Shown: in pieces, positions 32,679 to 41,298 of the stretch
Layout of the letters: each line of letters begins with the position of its first letter
Numbering within the stretch: the stretch's first letter is position 1
Source of the DNA: Caryophanales bacterium UBA6877
Lineage (GTDB): Bacteria > Bacillota_I > Bacilli_A > RFN20 > CAG-826
NCBI GenBank assembly: GCA_002451465.1
Contig: DKCJ01000002.1
Location: 1-43,915, forward strand
DNA: 43,915 nucleotides
Direction of reading: 5' to 3'
Notes under the pieces: model-generated
What the model was told of the DNA's origin: nothing
Seen by the model: only the letters and a program-made list of their open reading frames with translations
Database searches by the model: none
Translations under genes and position numbers: made by a program

Positions 32679-34874
32679 TTATTTTTTTGATAATTTTGGG
32701 TGAGTCCCTATAAGTGTTTTTAGACCAAAATTTTTAAAGTTAACTTTGATCAAATCGCCATCAACACCTATAACCACTCCTTCGCCAAATGTTTGGTGAA
32801 CTGCTATATCTCCTACTTTCCAGGTAATATTATTACTATTAAAAGAAGTAGCAGAAGACGTTTGTTGTGTCCCATTATAATAATATTTTTTTGGTTCGTT
32901 TTGATTATTGTTACTAGCACTCGAACTTGAATAAATACTACCAAACCCACTAAAGCGATATTTTGGAACACTAATTCCCATCTCTTTAATAAATCTTGAA
33001 GCTGTTGATGGAGAGTTAGTTGAATAATTAAAAGCGTTATTGAAAGTTAAATAAAGCTCTTTTCTTGCTCTAGTACACGCAACATATGCAAGTCTTCTTT
33101 CTTCTTCAATAGATTTAGGGTTCTCATTTAAAGCACGATTGTTAGGGAATACACCTTCTTCAAGACCGATTATAAAAACATAATCAAATTCAAGACCTTT
33201 AGCAGTATGAACGGTCATCAAAGAAACTGAATTACTATTATCAATATCATCTTGAGCACTATATAAAGAAATATTTTGAAGATATTCATCAAAATTACTA
33301 TTAGGATTATTTTTCAAATAATCTCGAATATCGTTTATTAAAGCAACAACGTTAAGAAGTTTATCGCTGAGGTCATCTTTTTCTTCAAGATAATCTTTAT
33401 AATCAATTTCTGTTAAAAAATCATCTAATACTTCACTATAAGATTCATCTTTTTTAACAAGTTTTTCTTTTGTTTTTTCCATGATACCGAAAAGAGGTTC
33501 AAGTTTTTTCAAAACTGTTCTTGGAACAGAAGTATCATATTTATCTAAATTCTTCAGAAATTTTACGATAGAAGTCTTATTTTTTTGCGCTTCAACTTTT
33601 ATTAAAGAAAGAGTTTTATCGCCAATTCCTCTACGAGGAATATTTATTATTCTTTCAAAAGAAATATCATCATCTTCATTAATCAATATTTTAAAATAGG
33701 CAAGACAATCCTTAACTTCAGCACGTTGATAGAATTTTAAAGAACCATAAACTTTATATGGTATTTTTTGAGAAACTAAAACATTTTCAAGCTTTTGAGT
33801 AAGATAAGCTGATCTAAAAAGAACAGCAATATCTGAATATTTAGCTTCTCTATGTCTTAGTTTAATTTCGGTTATAGTATTTGCAACATAGCGAGCTTCA
33901 GCAAAAGGCGATGGAAATTCTTTTAAAGTAACATCTTTTCCTTTAGGAAGCTTTGTGAATAAATTTTTTTCAAATCTACCTGGATTATGCGAAATTAATT
34001 GGTTAGAAATCTTTAAAATATTTGGTGTAGAACGATAATTTTCTTCGAGAGCAATTGTTGTAAGAGGGTGATAAGTCTTTTCAAAATTCATAATAATTTT
34101 TTGATTTGCACCACGCCAGGTATAAATTGTTTGATCTGGATCTCCAACAACATAAACATTTGTGGTTTCATCACTTAATAAAACAAGTAATTTAAATTGA
34201 AGATCGTTGGTATCTTGAAATTCATCAACTAATATATATCGAAAATGGTCAATCCACTTTCTTCTAACATCTTCATCGGTTTCTAAAATTTTGATTGTAT
34301 ATATAATTAAGTCATCAAAATCTAATTGATATAATTCGTTTTTTCTTCTTTCATATTCTTTAAAAAATCTCAAATATAATTCGTGTCCGCGAATTATATT
34401 TTCACAATCGCTTGGAAGTTTTCCATAGCACTTTTGGTTCTTAATAAAATTAAATGCATCCTTATTTACTTCATCTGTTCTCTTATAACCAAAAGTTTCT
34501 CCAATATCCTTAATTAAAGCTAATGAGTCAGTATCATCCATAATGAAAAAATTACTAGGAAACCCGAGTTCACTGATCTCGGATCTTAAAAATCTAGCAC
34601 ACAATGAGTGAAAAGTTGAAATCGATAAACCATTAAGATTAACATCTGGCAATAATTTCATAGTTCTTTCTTTCATTTCTTTAGCAACTTTGTTTGTAAA
34701 AGTAATTGCCAAAATGTTATATGGACGTACATCCATTTTATCGATCAAATAGGCAATTCTATAGGTTAAAACTCTTGTTTTGCCGCTTCCAGCTCCCGCA
34801 ATAATTCTTAGATATTGAGCTTTACTTGTTACAGCTTCATATTGTTTTTCGTTTAATTCATCTTTATAATTCAT
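32679..34874 (-). CDS. pcrA: ATP-dependent DNA helicase PcrA (UvrD/Rep family)
   Basis: Superfamily 1A 3'-5' helicase for repair and replication restart. The 731 residues carry the Walker A loop AGAGSGKT with Lys32, the Walker B region VDEFQDTN (about 221-228), YRSTPNI and VSLMTVHTAKGLEFDYVF. The C-terminal segment VGDIAVHQTFGEGVVIGVDG is the Tudor-like RNA-polymerase-binding domain. The TATAAT box is only 9 bases before the ATG. It is the first gene of the pcrA-ligA-gatCAB run, the usual Firmicutes order. Confidence 0.96.
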   Translation of the reverse strand: MNYKDELNEKQYEAVTSKAQYLRIIAGAGSGKTRVLTYRIAYLIDKMDVRPYNILAITFTNKVAKEMKERTMKLLPDVNLNGLSISTFHSLCARFLRSEISELGFPSNFFIMDDTDSLALIKDIGETFGYKRTDEVNKDAFNFIKNQKCYGKLPSDCENIIRGHELYLRFFKEYERRKNELYQLDFDDLIIYTIKILETDEDVRRKWIDHFRYILVDEFQDTNDLQFKLLVLLSDETTNVYVVGDPDQTIYTWRGANQKIIMNFEKTYHPLTTIALEENYRSTPNILKISNQLISHNPGRFEKNLFTKLPKGKDVTLKEFPSPFAEARYVANTITEIKLRHREAKYSDIAVLFRSAYLTQKLENVLVSQKIPYKVYGSLKFYQRAEVKDCLAYFKILINEDDDISFERIINIPRRGIGDKTLSLIKVEAQKNKTSIVKFLKNLDKYDTSVPRTVLKKLEPLFGIMEKTKEKLVKKDESYSEVLDDFLTEIDYKDYLEEKDDLSDKLLNVVALINDIRDYLKNNPNSNFDEYLQNISLYSAQDDIDNSNSVSLMTVHTAKGLEFDYVFIIGLEEGVFPNNRALNENPKSIEEERRLAYVACTRARKELYLTFNNAFNYSTNSPSTASRFIKEMGISVPKYRFSGFGSIYSSSSASNNNQNEPKKYYYNGTQQTSSATSFNSNNITWKVGDIAVHQTFGEGVVIGVDGDLIKVNFKNFGLKTLIGTHPKLSKK

Positions 34875-34883
34875 AGCCTTAAA

Positions 34884-34892
34884 ATTATATCA
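34884..34892 (-). promoter_or_regulatory. Extended -10 promoter element of pcrA
   Basis: TGATATAAT (TGn plus a perfect TATAAT at 34884-34889) ends 9 bases before the pcrA ATG. The expected start site leaves a 5' leader of only 1-3 bases. Confidence 0.55.
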
Positions 34893-35001
34893 TTTAAGCA
34901 AGGCATTATATATAAGTAATAAAGAAAAATGAAGTAAAAATTAAATGAAAATTATTTACTTTCAAAATCTGTTATATTTGTTAAAAATTAATTTAAATAA
35001 C

Positions 35002-35031
35002 TTGCTTTTTAAAGCGTTTTGCAACGATAAT
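35002..35031 (+). promoter_or_regulatory. Promoter of the plus-strand membrane operon
   Basis: TTGCTT (35002-35007) and GATAAT (35026-35031) are separated by 18 bases. The -10 box ends 7 bases before the ATG at 35039 and no Shine-Dalgarno sequence is seen, so the first gene is probably leaderless. Confidence 0.5.
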
Positions 35032-35038
35032 ACATTTA

Positions 35039-35944
35039 ATGAAGATAATCAGCAAAAAAGAAACTTTAAAATCAACGATTCCATTAATGTCCCTCTTTGT
35101 AGGGTTGAATGCTTTAATTATTGCATTATCGACGTATTTTAATATAATTTCTTTTTTGCTGTTGATTTTTTTACCATTAATTTCGACGATATATTCATTA
35201 AATACAAAAAAGAAATATTTTCTAATTTATTTATTGTGTTCAATTTTTCTTTCTAGTTTAATCACTTTTAACGATTTAAGTCTTGTTTTTTTAAATTTAA
35301 TTCCATCATTAATTCAAGGACTTGTATTCTCTATAATTATTGAAAAAAATAAAGATGGGACAATCGCTTATATGTGTTCTATTTTTATAATGTACGTATT
35401 TTATATAATTTTTATTCCAATCTTAAACTTAATTTATGATATAAATATTTTAAAAACTATAATTGATTTATTAGGTTTTACTGCATACCAAAATGAACTT
35501 AATTTAATTATATATGGCTTATTATTTTTATCTTGTTCATTAGAAATATTTATTGTTTGTATAATCACAAAAGGTGAAATTAAAAAATTTGGTTATGAAC
35601 TGTCTTTCTTTAAAAACTTATCAATATTTATTTTAATAGGAACACTTATTTCTTCATCAGCCACAATAATATTTTATTTTTTGAAATTGTATCAAAATTC
35701 ATATACATTCCTAGCTATTTCGTTTATTTATTCATTAATTTTAACAATTCAACTTATAAAAAATAAACCTTTAATATTTTTACCATTAACTATTTTATTT
35801 TTAATAATTGATTGGGTTTTATATATCTTATTTTCGAAAAATAATAATTATTTTATTAACATAAATTATTTTTCTATATTTGGTATTATAATAAGCGTAG
35901 TAGGTATCGCATGGTATTTTTATTTAATGAAAAAGGGGGGGTAA
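35039..35944 (+). CDS. Polytopic membrane protein, DUF2232/YybS-like
   Basis: A 301-residue protein with about nine hydrophobic helices and short loops. The arrangement (an early helix pair followed by LLLIFLPLISTIYSLNTKKKY and a GLVFSIIIEKNKDG loop) resembles DUF2232/YybS proteins of Firmicutes, themselves of poorly known function. I hold this only weakly. It is the first of three co-directional membrane genes. It ends in MKKGG, whose codons form a run of seven G residues that also serves as the ribosome binding site of the next gene. No catalytic motif is visible. Confidence 0.7.
   Translation: MKIISKKETLKSTIPLMSLFVGLNALIIALSTYFNIISFLLLIFLPLISTIYSLNTKKKYFLIYLLCSIFLSSLITFNDLSLVFLNLIPSLIQGLVFSIIIEKNKDGTIAYMCSIFIMYVFYIIFIPILNLIYDINILKTIIDLLGFTAYQNELNLIIYGLLFLSCSLEIFIVCIITKGEIKKFGYELSFFKNLSIFILIGTLISSSATIIFYFLKLYQNSYTFLAISFIYSLILTIQLIKNKPLIFLPLTILFLIIDWVLYILFSKNNNYFININYFSIFGIIISVVGIAWYFYLMKKGG
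35935..35941 (+). promoter_or_regulatory. Seven-G ribosome binding site
   Basis: A homopolymer of seven G residues, overlapping the last codons of the upstream gene, lies 7 bases before the next ATG and is the only possible Shine-Dalgarno sequence there. Such runs are prone to slippage. Confidence 0.55.
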
Positions 35945-35948
35945 TTAA

Positions 35949-36329
35949 ATGATTGATTTACTTAAATTAGTAGGAAAAGGGTTTATTTATTTATTTTTAA
36001 TTCCATTAGGAATATGTTTTTTTGCTATTTATGGAATTTATTTATTTTTTGTTTGCATTTATATGCTTTTTAGAAAGATAGTTCTCATTCTTAAAAAAGA
36101 GCCATCAGGTTTGACCTTAAAAGAAGACATTAAAGCTAAACAAATTTTAAATTCAGCCAGAGACTTTGGTGAACCACAAGAAACTAAGCAAGGCCAAGGC
36201 GTTAATCTTATTTTAAATATTGATGGTCAGCAATTAAAAGCAATGAATAATGAAGAAAAACAAAAACAAGATTATATTGATGTAGAGCCTAGTGCAGCCA
36301 TTGAAGAAAGAAAAGAAGAGGATAAATAA
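35949..36329 (+). CDS. Small membrane protein of unknown function
   Basis: A 126-residue protein. Residues ~8-46 are hydrophobic and could form two short helices (IYLFLIPLGICFFAIYGIYL followed by FFVCIYMLF). The rest is a charged, probably cytoplasmic tail (about 47-126) ending in Glu/Lys clusters (AIEERKEEDK). I recognise no family. It starts 4 bases after the upstream gene's stop and ends 2 bases before the next gene's start, so the three genes are almost certainly one operon. The segment GVNLILNIDGQQ resembles a short beta strand region, but nothing more can be said. Confidence 0.65.
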   Translation: MIDLLKLVGKGFIYLFLIPLGICFFAIYGIYLFFVCIYMLFRKIVLILKKEPSGLTLKEDIKAKQILNSARDFGEPQETKQGQGVNLILNIDGQQLKAMNNEEKQKQDYIDVEPSAAIEERKEEDK

Positions 36330-36331
36330 CA

Positions 36332-37021
36332 ATGTTTTTATTATATTTTTTAAGTGAAAAAACTAAATCAACATTAACCACTATTGCTACCTTATTAATT
36401 TTTTTAATCGTAATTTTTATCATAATTGGTTTTATTGGAAACCTTATTGAAAAAATAATGCAAATCCAAGGCAAAAAAGTAGATCGCTATATGACAAACG
36501 TAGTTTTATCAAGATTATGTGATAACCAAAAAGAATTTGTAAGAATTGCTAAACTAAAAAATAGAATTTGTTTTTTTAAGGCAACACTTGGTCCTTTATG
36601 TTTATTTGCTACATCTTTAGCAATTTATTTAGTTTATCACCTTAGTATTGGTGGAGATTGGGGACAATCAATTTTTGATACAAAAACTGGTATATCCTCA
36701 TTATTCTATGTTTTTGATTTTTCAAAAGCCCATTATATGCCAATTCTTGCTTTCCCTGGAATTGAAGTCACTAACTATCCTCATTTTGTAGAAGGACTAG
36801 CAATTTTAAATTATTTCATATTCTTATTTGCTCTTGCTGGAATTATATGGTATTTAGTAAATGTTCAAGCCTACTTTGCTAGACTTTACCGCATTAAAAA
36901 GTTAAAAAATCAAATATACAGCAAGGATCTATCAACACTTGATATCTCTCACTTCTATAATATAAATAGAATTAATCCACAAAACGTAACAGAAACAAGT
37001 ACAAATCAAGATAATAAATAA
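36332..37021 (+). CDS. Membrane protein of unknown function
   Basis: A 229-residue protein with a first hydrophobic segment at about 17-44, a charged middle (EKIMQIQGKKVDRYM onward), a second at about 85-107 and a third near 163-188 followed by a basic stretch (RLYRIKKLKNQ). The region between the second and third segments, with GGDWGQSIFDTKTG and FPGIEVTNYPHF, could be extracytoplasmic. I recognise no family. An AAGAGG site lies before the ATG. It is the last gene before a bidirectional terminator. Confidence 0.65.
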   Translation: MFLLYFLSEKTKSTLTTIATLLIFLIVIFIIIGFIGNLIEKIMQIQGKKVDRYMTNVVLSRLCDNQKEFVRIAKLKNRICFFKATLGPLCLFATSLAIYLVYHLSIGGDWGQSIFDTKTGISSLFYVFDFSKAHYMPILAFPGIEVTNYPHFVEGLAILNYFIFLFALAGIIWYLVNVQAYFARLYRIKKLKNQIYSKDLSTLDISHFYNINRINPQNVTETSTNQDNK

Positions 37022-37088
37022 AAAATCTGTGAAATTAAGTGTGCTTACTAATTTAACTTAGCTCATTTAATTTTCATAGAACCTAACA

Positions 37089-37114
37089 AAAAGCGAACCA
37101 TTTGGTTCGCTTTT
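37089..37114. terminator. Bidirectional terminator between convergent operons
   Basis: A perfect 12-bp inverted repeat, AAAAGCGAACCA/TGGTTCGCTTTT (37089-37100 and 37103-37114). Flanking A/T runs give a U tract on both strands. It serves the plus-strand membrane operon and the minus-strand asnS group. Confidence 0.9.
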
Positions 37115-37115
37115 A

Positions 37116-37361
37116 TTATAATTGGCTAAAAATTTCAATAAATACTGTAACCACTTGATAAATAATGGCTGCAAATAATATAAGTGCTATAACACCAAAA
37201 ACAACTATTAATTTATATCTACTTTTACGCTTTTTTTCGACAACAATTGGATCAATTTGTTCAACTTTTTCAACTTCTACTGTTTCTCTTTTAATTGTTT
37301 TAGTTCCTGTTTCATCAACCTTAGGTGTTAATATTTCTTGTTCTCTTTCTAGTTTTTGCAT
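37116..37361 (-). CDS. Small single-pass membrane protein
   Basis: An 81-residue protein with a charged N-terminal ~47 residues (Glu/Lys/Val-rich, several TxxVE patterns) and one hydrophobic helix at about 49-72 (LIVVFGVIALILFAAIIYQV) followed by a short end. It could be a tail-anchored or N-in protein. I recognise no family. The ATG is 1 base after the asnS stop, so it belongs to the asnS transcript. It ends beside the bidirectional terminator. Confidence 0.6.
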   Translation of the reverse strand: MQKLEREQEILTPKVDETGTKTIKRETVEVEKVEQIDPIVVEKKRKSRYKLIVVFGVIALILFAAIIYQVVTVFIEIFSQL

Positions 37362-37362
37362 A

Positions 37363-38739
37363 TTAGTATTTTAAACTCCCTGGTACACGTGGATATGGTT
37401 CGGTATCACGAATATTCTTCATACCTGTAATATACATCAACAATCTATCAAATCCAAGACCAAAACCAGAATGTGGACAACCACCATATCTTCTTAAATT
37501 TAAGTACCAATCAAGCTCTTCAGCATTTCCTTTATCGATCATAATATTTTTTAAAACATCATAATCATCTTCTCTTTGCGAACCACCAACAATCTCTCCT
37601 TCAGTAGGGACAAGAAGATCACATGCCGCAACAGTTTTGTTGTCTTTATTACGTTTCATATAGAAGGCTTTAATTTCTTTTGGAAAATCTGTAAGAAACA
37701 TTGGACCTTTAGCGATTTCTTCAGTTAAATATCTTTCATGTTCACTTTGTAAATCCATACCCCAATAAATATTATTATATTCAAACTTATGACCAGCCTC
37801 TTTAGCTTTCAATAAATATTCAATACCTTCAGAATAAGTCATTTTCTTAAATGGAGAACTAATAACTTTATTTAATTTATCAATTGTTCCTTTTTCAATA
37901 AATGAATCAAAGAATTGCATTTCGTCTTTACAATTATCTAAAACATATTTAATGATGTATTTTAAACATGATTCAATACAATCCATATTGTCATTTAAAT
38001 CAGCAAAAGCTAATTCAGGCTCAATCATCCAAAATTCATTGGCGTGTCTTGGAGTATTACTATTTTCTGCACGGAAAGTAGGACCAAAAGTATAAACATC
38101 TCTAAAAGCTAAGGCAAAAGGTTCAACATGAAGTTGACCACTTACTGTTAAAACCGCTTTTGCTTTAAAAAATCCCTCTGGATTTTTTGGATCAACTACA
38201 ACCTTAAACACCTCACCTGCTCCCTCAGCATCATTTCCTGTAATAATTGGAGTATTAACATAAATAAATCCATGTTCTTGGAAATATTTATGTATAGCAT
38301 AAGCGAGAGTATTTCTTACTCTATATAATGCTTGGAAGGTATTCGCTCTAGGTCTTAAGTAACAAATGTCTCTTAAGAATTCAAAACTATGTTTTTTCTT
38401 TTGAAGAGGATAATCTTCAGCACAATCACCAACAAGAGAAATCTCTACTAATTCAATTTCAAATGGTTGTTTCATAGTTGGGGTTAACTTAACTTTCCCC
38501 TTAAATTCAATTGCTGAGCCATATTTAATATTAGATGCGGCCTCAAAACAACCACCTTCTTTAACAAAAACAAGTTGAACACCTTTAAAATGTGTTCCAT
38601 CATTAAATTCAATAAAACCAACACTACCATTATTTCTTGCTGATCTTACCCAACCATACATTTTAACAACGTCGCCTTCGACAATTTTCTTATCTTGAAT
38701 ACCAAGATAAAGTTTTCTTACACTTAATTCTCTTTCCAT
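37363..38739 (-). CDS. asnS: Asparaginyl-tRNA synthetase
   Basis: Class II synthetase that charges tRNA(Asn). I prefer the ATG at 38739 (MERELSVRKL, 458 residues) because GGAGA lies 6 bases upstream; the ATG at 38751 overlaps this site. The N-terminal OB-fold anticodon domain shows VKMYGWVRSARNNG. The class II motifs are visible: motif 2 with FRAENSNTPRHANEF and motif 3 with GFGLGFDRLLMY near the C-terminus. Asn is therefore charged directly here, so GatCAB is probably for Gln. Confidence 0.94.
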   Translation of the reverse strand: MERELSVRKLYLGIQDKKIVEGDVVKMYGWVRSARNNGSVGFIEFNDGTHFKGVQLVFVKEGGCFEAASNIKYGSAIEFKGKVKLTPTMKQPFEIELVEISLVGDCAEDYPLQKKKHSFEFLRDICYLRPRANTFQALYRVRNTLAYAIHKYFQEHGFIYVNTPIITGNDAEGAGEVFKVVVDPKNPEGFFKAKAVLTVSGQLHVEPFALAFRDVYTFGPTFRAENSNTPRHANEFWMIEPELAFADLNDNMDCIESCLKYIIKYVLDNCKDEMQFFDSFIEKGTIDKLNKVISSPFKKMTYSEGIEYLLKAKEAGHKFEYNNIYWGMDLQSEHERYLTEEIAKGPMFLTDFPKEIKAFYMKRNKDNKTVAACDLLVPTEGEIVGGSQREDDYDVLKNIMIDKGNAEELDWYLNLRRYGGCPHSGFGLGFDRLLMYITGMKNIRDTEPYPRVPGSLKY

Positions 38740-38759
38740 AACATTCTCCATAATTAATT

Positions 38760-38787
38760 ATTATACTACATTTAAAATTTTCTATAA
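38760..38787 (-). promoter_or_regulatory. Possible internal promoter for asnS
   Basis: TTATAG (38782-38787) and TATAAT (38760-38765) are separated by 16 bases. It lies in the short gap after tsaD and could drive asnS separately. Confidence 0.45.
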
Positions 38788-39791
38788 TCTTCAATCTTCC
38801 AAGAAGGATCAACTCCAATATTTAAACTTGCAAATATTTTCTTTTCATATAAATATCCACCAACTTTTGCAATCATTGCCGCGTTATCGGTTGTACACCA
38901 AATAGGTGGTATAATAACTTCTATATTAGAATTTTTAAATAATTTAACTATTTCTTCTCTAAGATAACTATTAGCACTAACTCCACCAGCTAAAACAACT
39001 TGTTTAAAATCGTATTCATTAGTTGCTCTTTTCACTCGATCAATAATTTCACCAACTGCAACATCCTCAAATGATCTACACATATCATTCACATTTATTT
39101 CTTCACCTTTTTCTTTTGTGTTATGAACAATATTTATTACTGCAGTTTTAAGCCCACTATACGAAAAATTTAAACTACCATCATGCATAGGCATTGGTAA
39201 TTTATATGTATGTTTACCAAGTTTTGCAAGTTTATCAATTGGAATACCACCAGGATATGGTAACCCAAGAACTCTTGCAACTTTATCAAAAGATTCACCA
39301 ATTGCATCATCTTTAGTTTCGCCGATTATTTTAAAATCGAGGTGTTCTTTCATATATACTAGCTCTGTGTTTCCACCACTTACAACTACCGCAAGTAAAG
39401 GAAATTTCAAAGAATTAACGTATTCATTAGCATAAATATGTCCACAAAGATGGTGAACTGGAATTAAAGGTATTCCTAAAACAAGGGAGAGAGTTTTTGC
39501 CGCTTGTAAACCAACATGTAAAGCACCAATTAACCCAGGACCACGAGTTACAGCAATTGCTGTTAACTCTTCTAACTTTACATTAGCTTTTTTTAGGGCC
39601 TCATCAATTACAAATAAAATATTCTCAAGATGCAATCTTGAAGCAATTTCTGGCATAACTCCACCATATTTTCTATGCATTTCAATTTGTGTTGAAACAA
39701 CATTACTCAATAATTCGCCATTTTTAGTAATAGCAGCAGCTGTTTCATCACAAGATGATTCAATACCTAATATGATAATATCTTTATTCAT
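38772..39791 (-). CDS. tsaD: tRNA N6-threonylcarbamoyladenosine transferase TsaD
   Basis: Catalytic subunit that transfers the threonylcarbamoyl group to A37 of ANN-decoding tRNAs (t6A). The 339 residues begin with ILGIESSCDETAAA and carry the metal-binding His pair in HHLCGHIYA (H114, H118) and the nucleotide region VVSGGNTELV. It follows rimI by 1 base and pairs with tsaB and tsaE in the same transcript; tsaC is not in this window. Confidence 0.96.
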   Translation of the reverse strand: MNKDIIILGIESSCDETAAAITKNGELLSNVVSTQIEMHRKYGGVMPEIASRLHLENILFVIDEALKKANVKLEELTAIAVTRGPGLIGALHVGLQAAKTLSLVLGIPLIPVHHLCGHIYANEYVNSLKFPLLAVVVSGGNTELVYMKEHLDFKIIGETKDDAIGESFDKVARVLGLPYPGGIPIDKLAKLGKHTYKLPMPMHDGSLNFSYSGLKTAVINIVHNTKEKGEEINVNDMCRSFEDVAVGEIIDRVKRATNEYDFKQVVLAGGVSANSYLREEIVKLFKNSNIEVIIPPIWCTTDNAAMIAKVGGYLYEKKIFASLNIGVDPSWKIEDYRKF

Positions 39792-39792
39792 A

Positions 39793-40236
39793 CTATAAAA
39801 TTCCTTTCATCATATAAATAGCGTTTTCACCATCACTATAATATTGTTCTTTTAAAGTAACATAAGTAAATCCATGTTTTTTATATAAATTAATAGCTTT
39901 TTCATTATGTTCTCGAACTTCAAGAGTATAAAATAAAACTTTATTTTCTTTTAAAATTTTAAAAGATTCTTCAAGTAATTTGCTAGCAATACCCATGTTT
40001 TGGTACTCTTTTTTAACTGCTAATTGACAAATTGTTGCTGAATCAAATGTAATCCAAAAATCAATAAATCCAAAAATTAAGGATGGTTTTTTATCATCAC
40101 AAGCTACTAAAAATTTACTAGTTGGATTTTTTAATATCTCATATAACACTTGGATTTTGGTAAATGGATTTTTAAATAAATTTTCCATCTCAACAAGTTC
40201 ATCTAAATCTCTAACTGTCGCTTCACGTATAACCAT
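39793..40236 (-). CDS. rimI: GNAT acetyltransferase, RimI-like
   Basis: A 147-residue N-acetyltransferase. The acetyl-CoA motif is LAVKKEYQNMGIASKLL (motif A), with EVREHNEKAINLYKKHGF following. RimI acetylates the N-terminus of ribosomal protein S18 and is usually coded between tsaB and tsaD, exactly as here. The symbol rests mainly on that context. Spacing is 4 bases after tsaB and 1 base before tsaD. Confidence 0.88.
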   Translation of the reverse strand: MVIREATVRDLDELVEMENLFKNPFTKIQVLYEILKNPTSKFLVACDDKKPSLIFGFIDFWITFDSATICQLAVKKEYQNMGIASKLLEESFKILKENKVLFYTLEVREHNEKAINLYKKHGFTYVTLKEQYYSDGENAIYMMKGIL

Positions 40237-40240
40237 TTTA

Positions 40241-40822
40241 TTAATCCTTAAGATATGTTGCTTTTAAAGTAAATATGTCTTTTACCTTATTTGGTTCATT
40301 CTTTAAAAAATACATATTCTTTAATAAATCTGCTTTATAACCATCTAAACCAAGATATTCTACGTCTCCGCATATTGCATAATCTTTATGCTCATTTATA
40401 TATTTTAAAACATCGTCGTTAGATAAAATTTGATCATTTAAAATAACTTCATTATTTTTATAAACCCCAAAATAACTGCGATTACTACGGGCATTAATAA
40501 GACAAATTGAAGGAGTATCAGGTTTAATTAAAACATTTAAGCTAGAAAGAGAATATAAATCACACTTATTTGCATAAGAATAGACTTTTGCAATTGTTAA
40601 AGCAATTCTTAATCCAGTATAACTTCCAGGACCATGAGTTACGACAATTTCATGAATATCTTTTGGAGATAAGTTATTTCTTTTTAAAATATTTTCAATT
40701 TCAGGAATCATTAATTCTGATTGTCTTTGAAAACATTCATAACTTATTTCATCTATTTTCCCATCAAATGCTAAACCAACATTTAAATCTTTATATGTTG
40801 AATCTAATAATAAAGTATTCAT
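40241..40822 (-). CDS. tsaB: tRNA threonylcarbamoyladenosine complex subunit TsaB
   Basis: Inactive ASKHA-fold partner that supports TsaD. The 193 residues begin MNTLLLDSTYKDLNVGLAFD and carry the diagnostic THGPGSYTGLRIALTIAK (about residues 62-79). The C-terminal half is divergent, as in most TsaB proteins. Its ATG overlaps the tsaE stop (ATGA). Confidence 0.94.
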   Translation of the reverse strand: MNTLLLDSTYKDLNVGLAFDGKIDEISYECFQRQSELMIPEIENILKRNNLSPKDIHEIVVTHGPGSYTGLRIALTIAKVYSYANKCDLYSLSSLNVLIKPDTPSICLINARSNRSYFGVYKNNEVILNDQILSNDDVLKYINEHKDYAICGDVEYLGLDGYKADLLKNMYFLKNEPNKVKDIFTLKATYLKD

Positions 40823-41298
40823 TTTGCCTCCTTTAAAAAATTAAATAATTTTTCATAATGTTTATCATTATTTGTTGAAAAATGAAATTCTCTTTCGTTT
40901 TCCTTAATAACTTTAATAAAAACATTTAAAGACAATTTATAATCTAAAAATTCTTTTATGAATTTTGGCCATTCAACAACACATACGCCATCACCATATA
41001 TAACTTCCTCTAAACCAATATTTTTATTTTCGCTATCAACATCTTCAAGTCTATAAGCATCAATATGATATAAAGGAAGTGGCTTATTAAAATAACATTT
41101 TAGTATATTAAAAGTTGGAGAATTTATTTCATCTTTTATTCCTAAACCTAATCCTATTCCTTTAACAAAAGTTGTTTTACCAGCCGCTAAATCTCCATCA
41201 AGCGTTAATACGTCTCCTTTACTTAAAAATTTAGCTATATTTTCGCCTAATTTAATTGTTTCTTCTTTTGAATATGTATTAATTATTGATTCAACCAT
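40819..41298 (-). CDS. tsaE: tRNA threonylcarbamoyladenosine ATPase subunit TsaE
   Basis: ATPase that activates the TsaBD complex. I choose the ATG at 41298 (MVESIINTYSKEE), giving 159 residues, with AAGGATA upstream; the longer frame to 41358 is translated from the end of the DUF402 gene. The P-loop GDLAAGKTTF spans 35-44 (Lys41); most family members have GDLGAGKT. The motifs SPTFNIL, HIDAYRL and VVEWP follow in order. It overlaps the DUF402 gene by 8 bases and tsaB by 4, and ends in TGA. Confidence 0.94.
   Translation of the reverse strand: MVESIINTYSKEETIKLGENIAKFLSKGDVLTLDGDLAAGKTTFVKGIGLGLGIKDEINSPTFNILKCYFNKPLPLYHIDAYRLEDVDSENKNIGLEEVIYGDGVCVVEWPKFIKEFLDYKLSLNVFIKVIKENEREFHFSTNNDKHYEKLFNFLKEAK

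Noticed and set aside
34945..35142. Plus-strand ORF overlapping the start of the nine-helix membrane protein
   Set aside because: It is in another frame, lacks a ribosome binding site and overlaps a far better gene.
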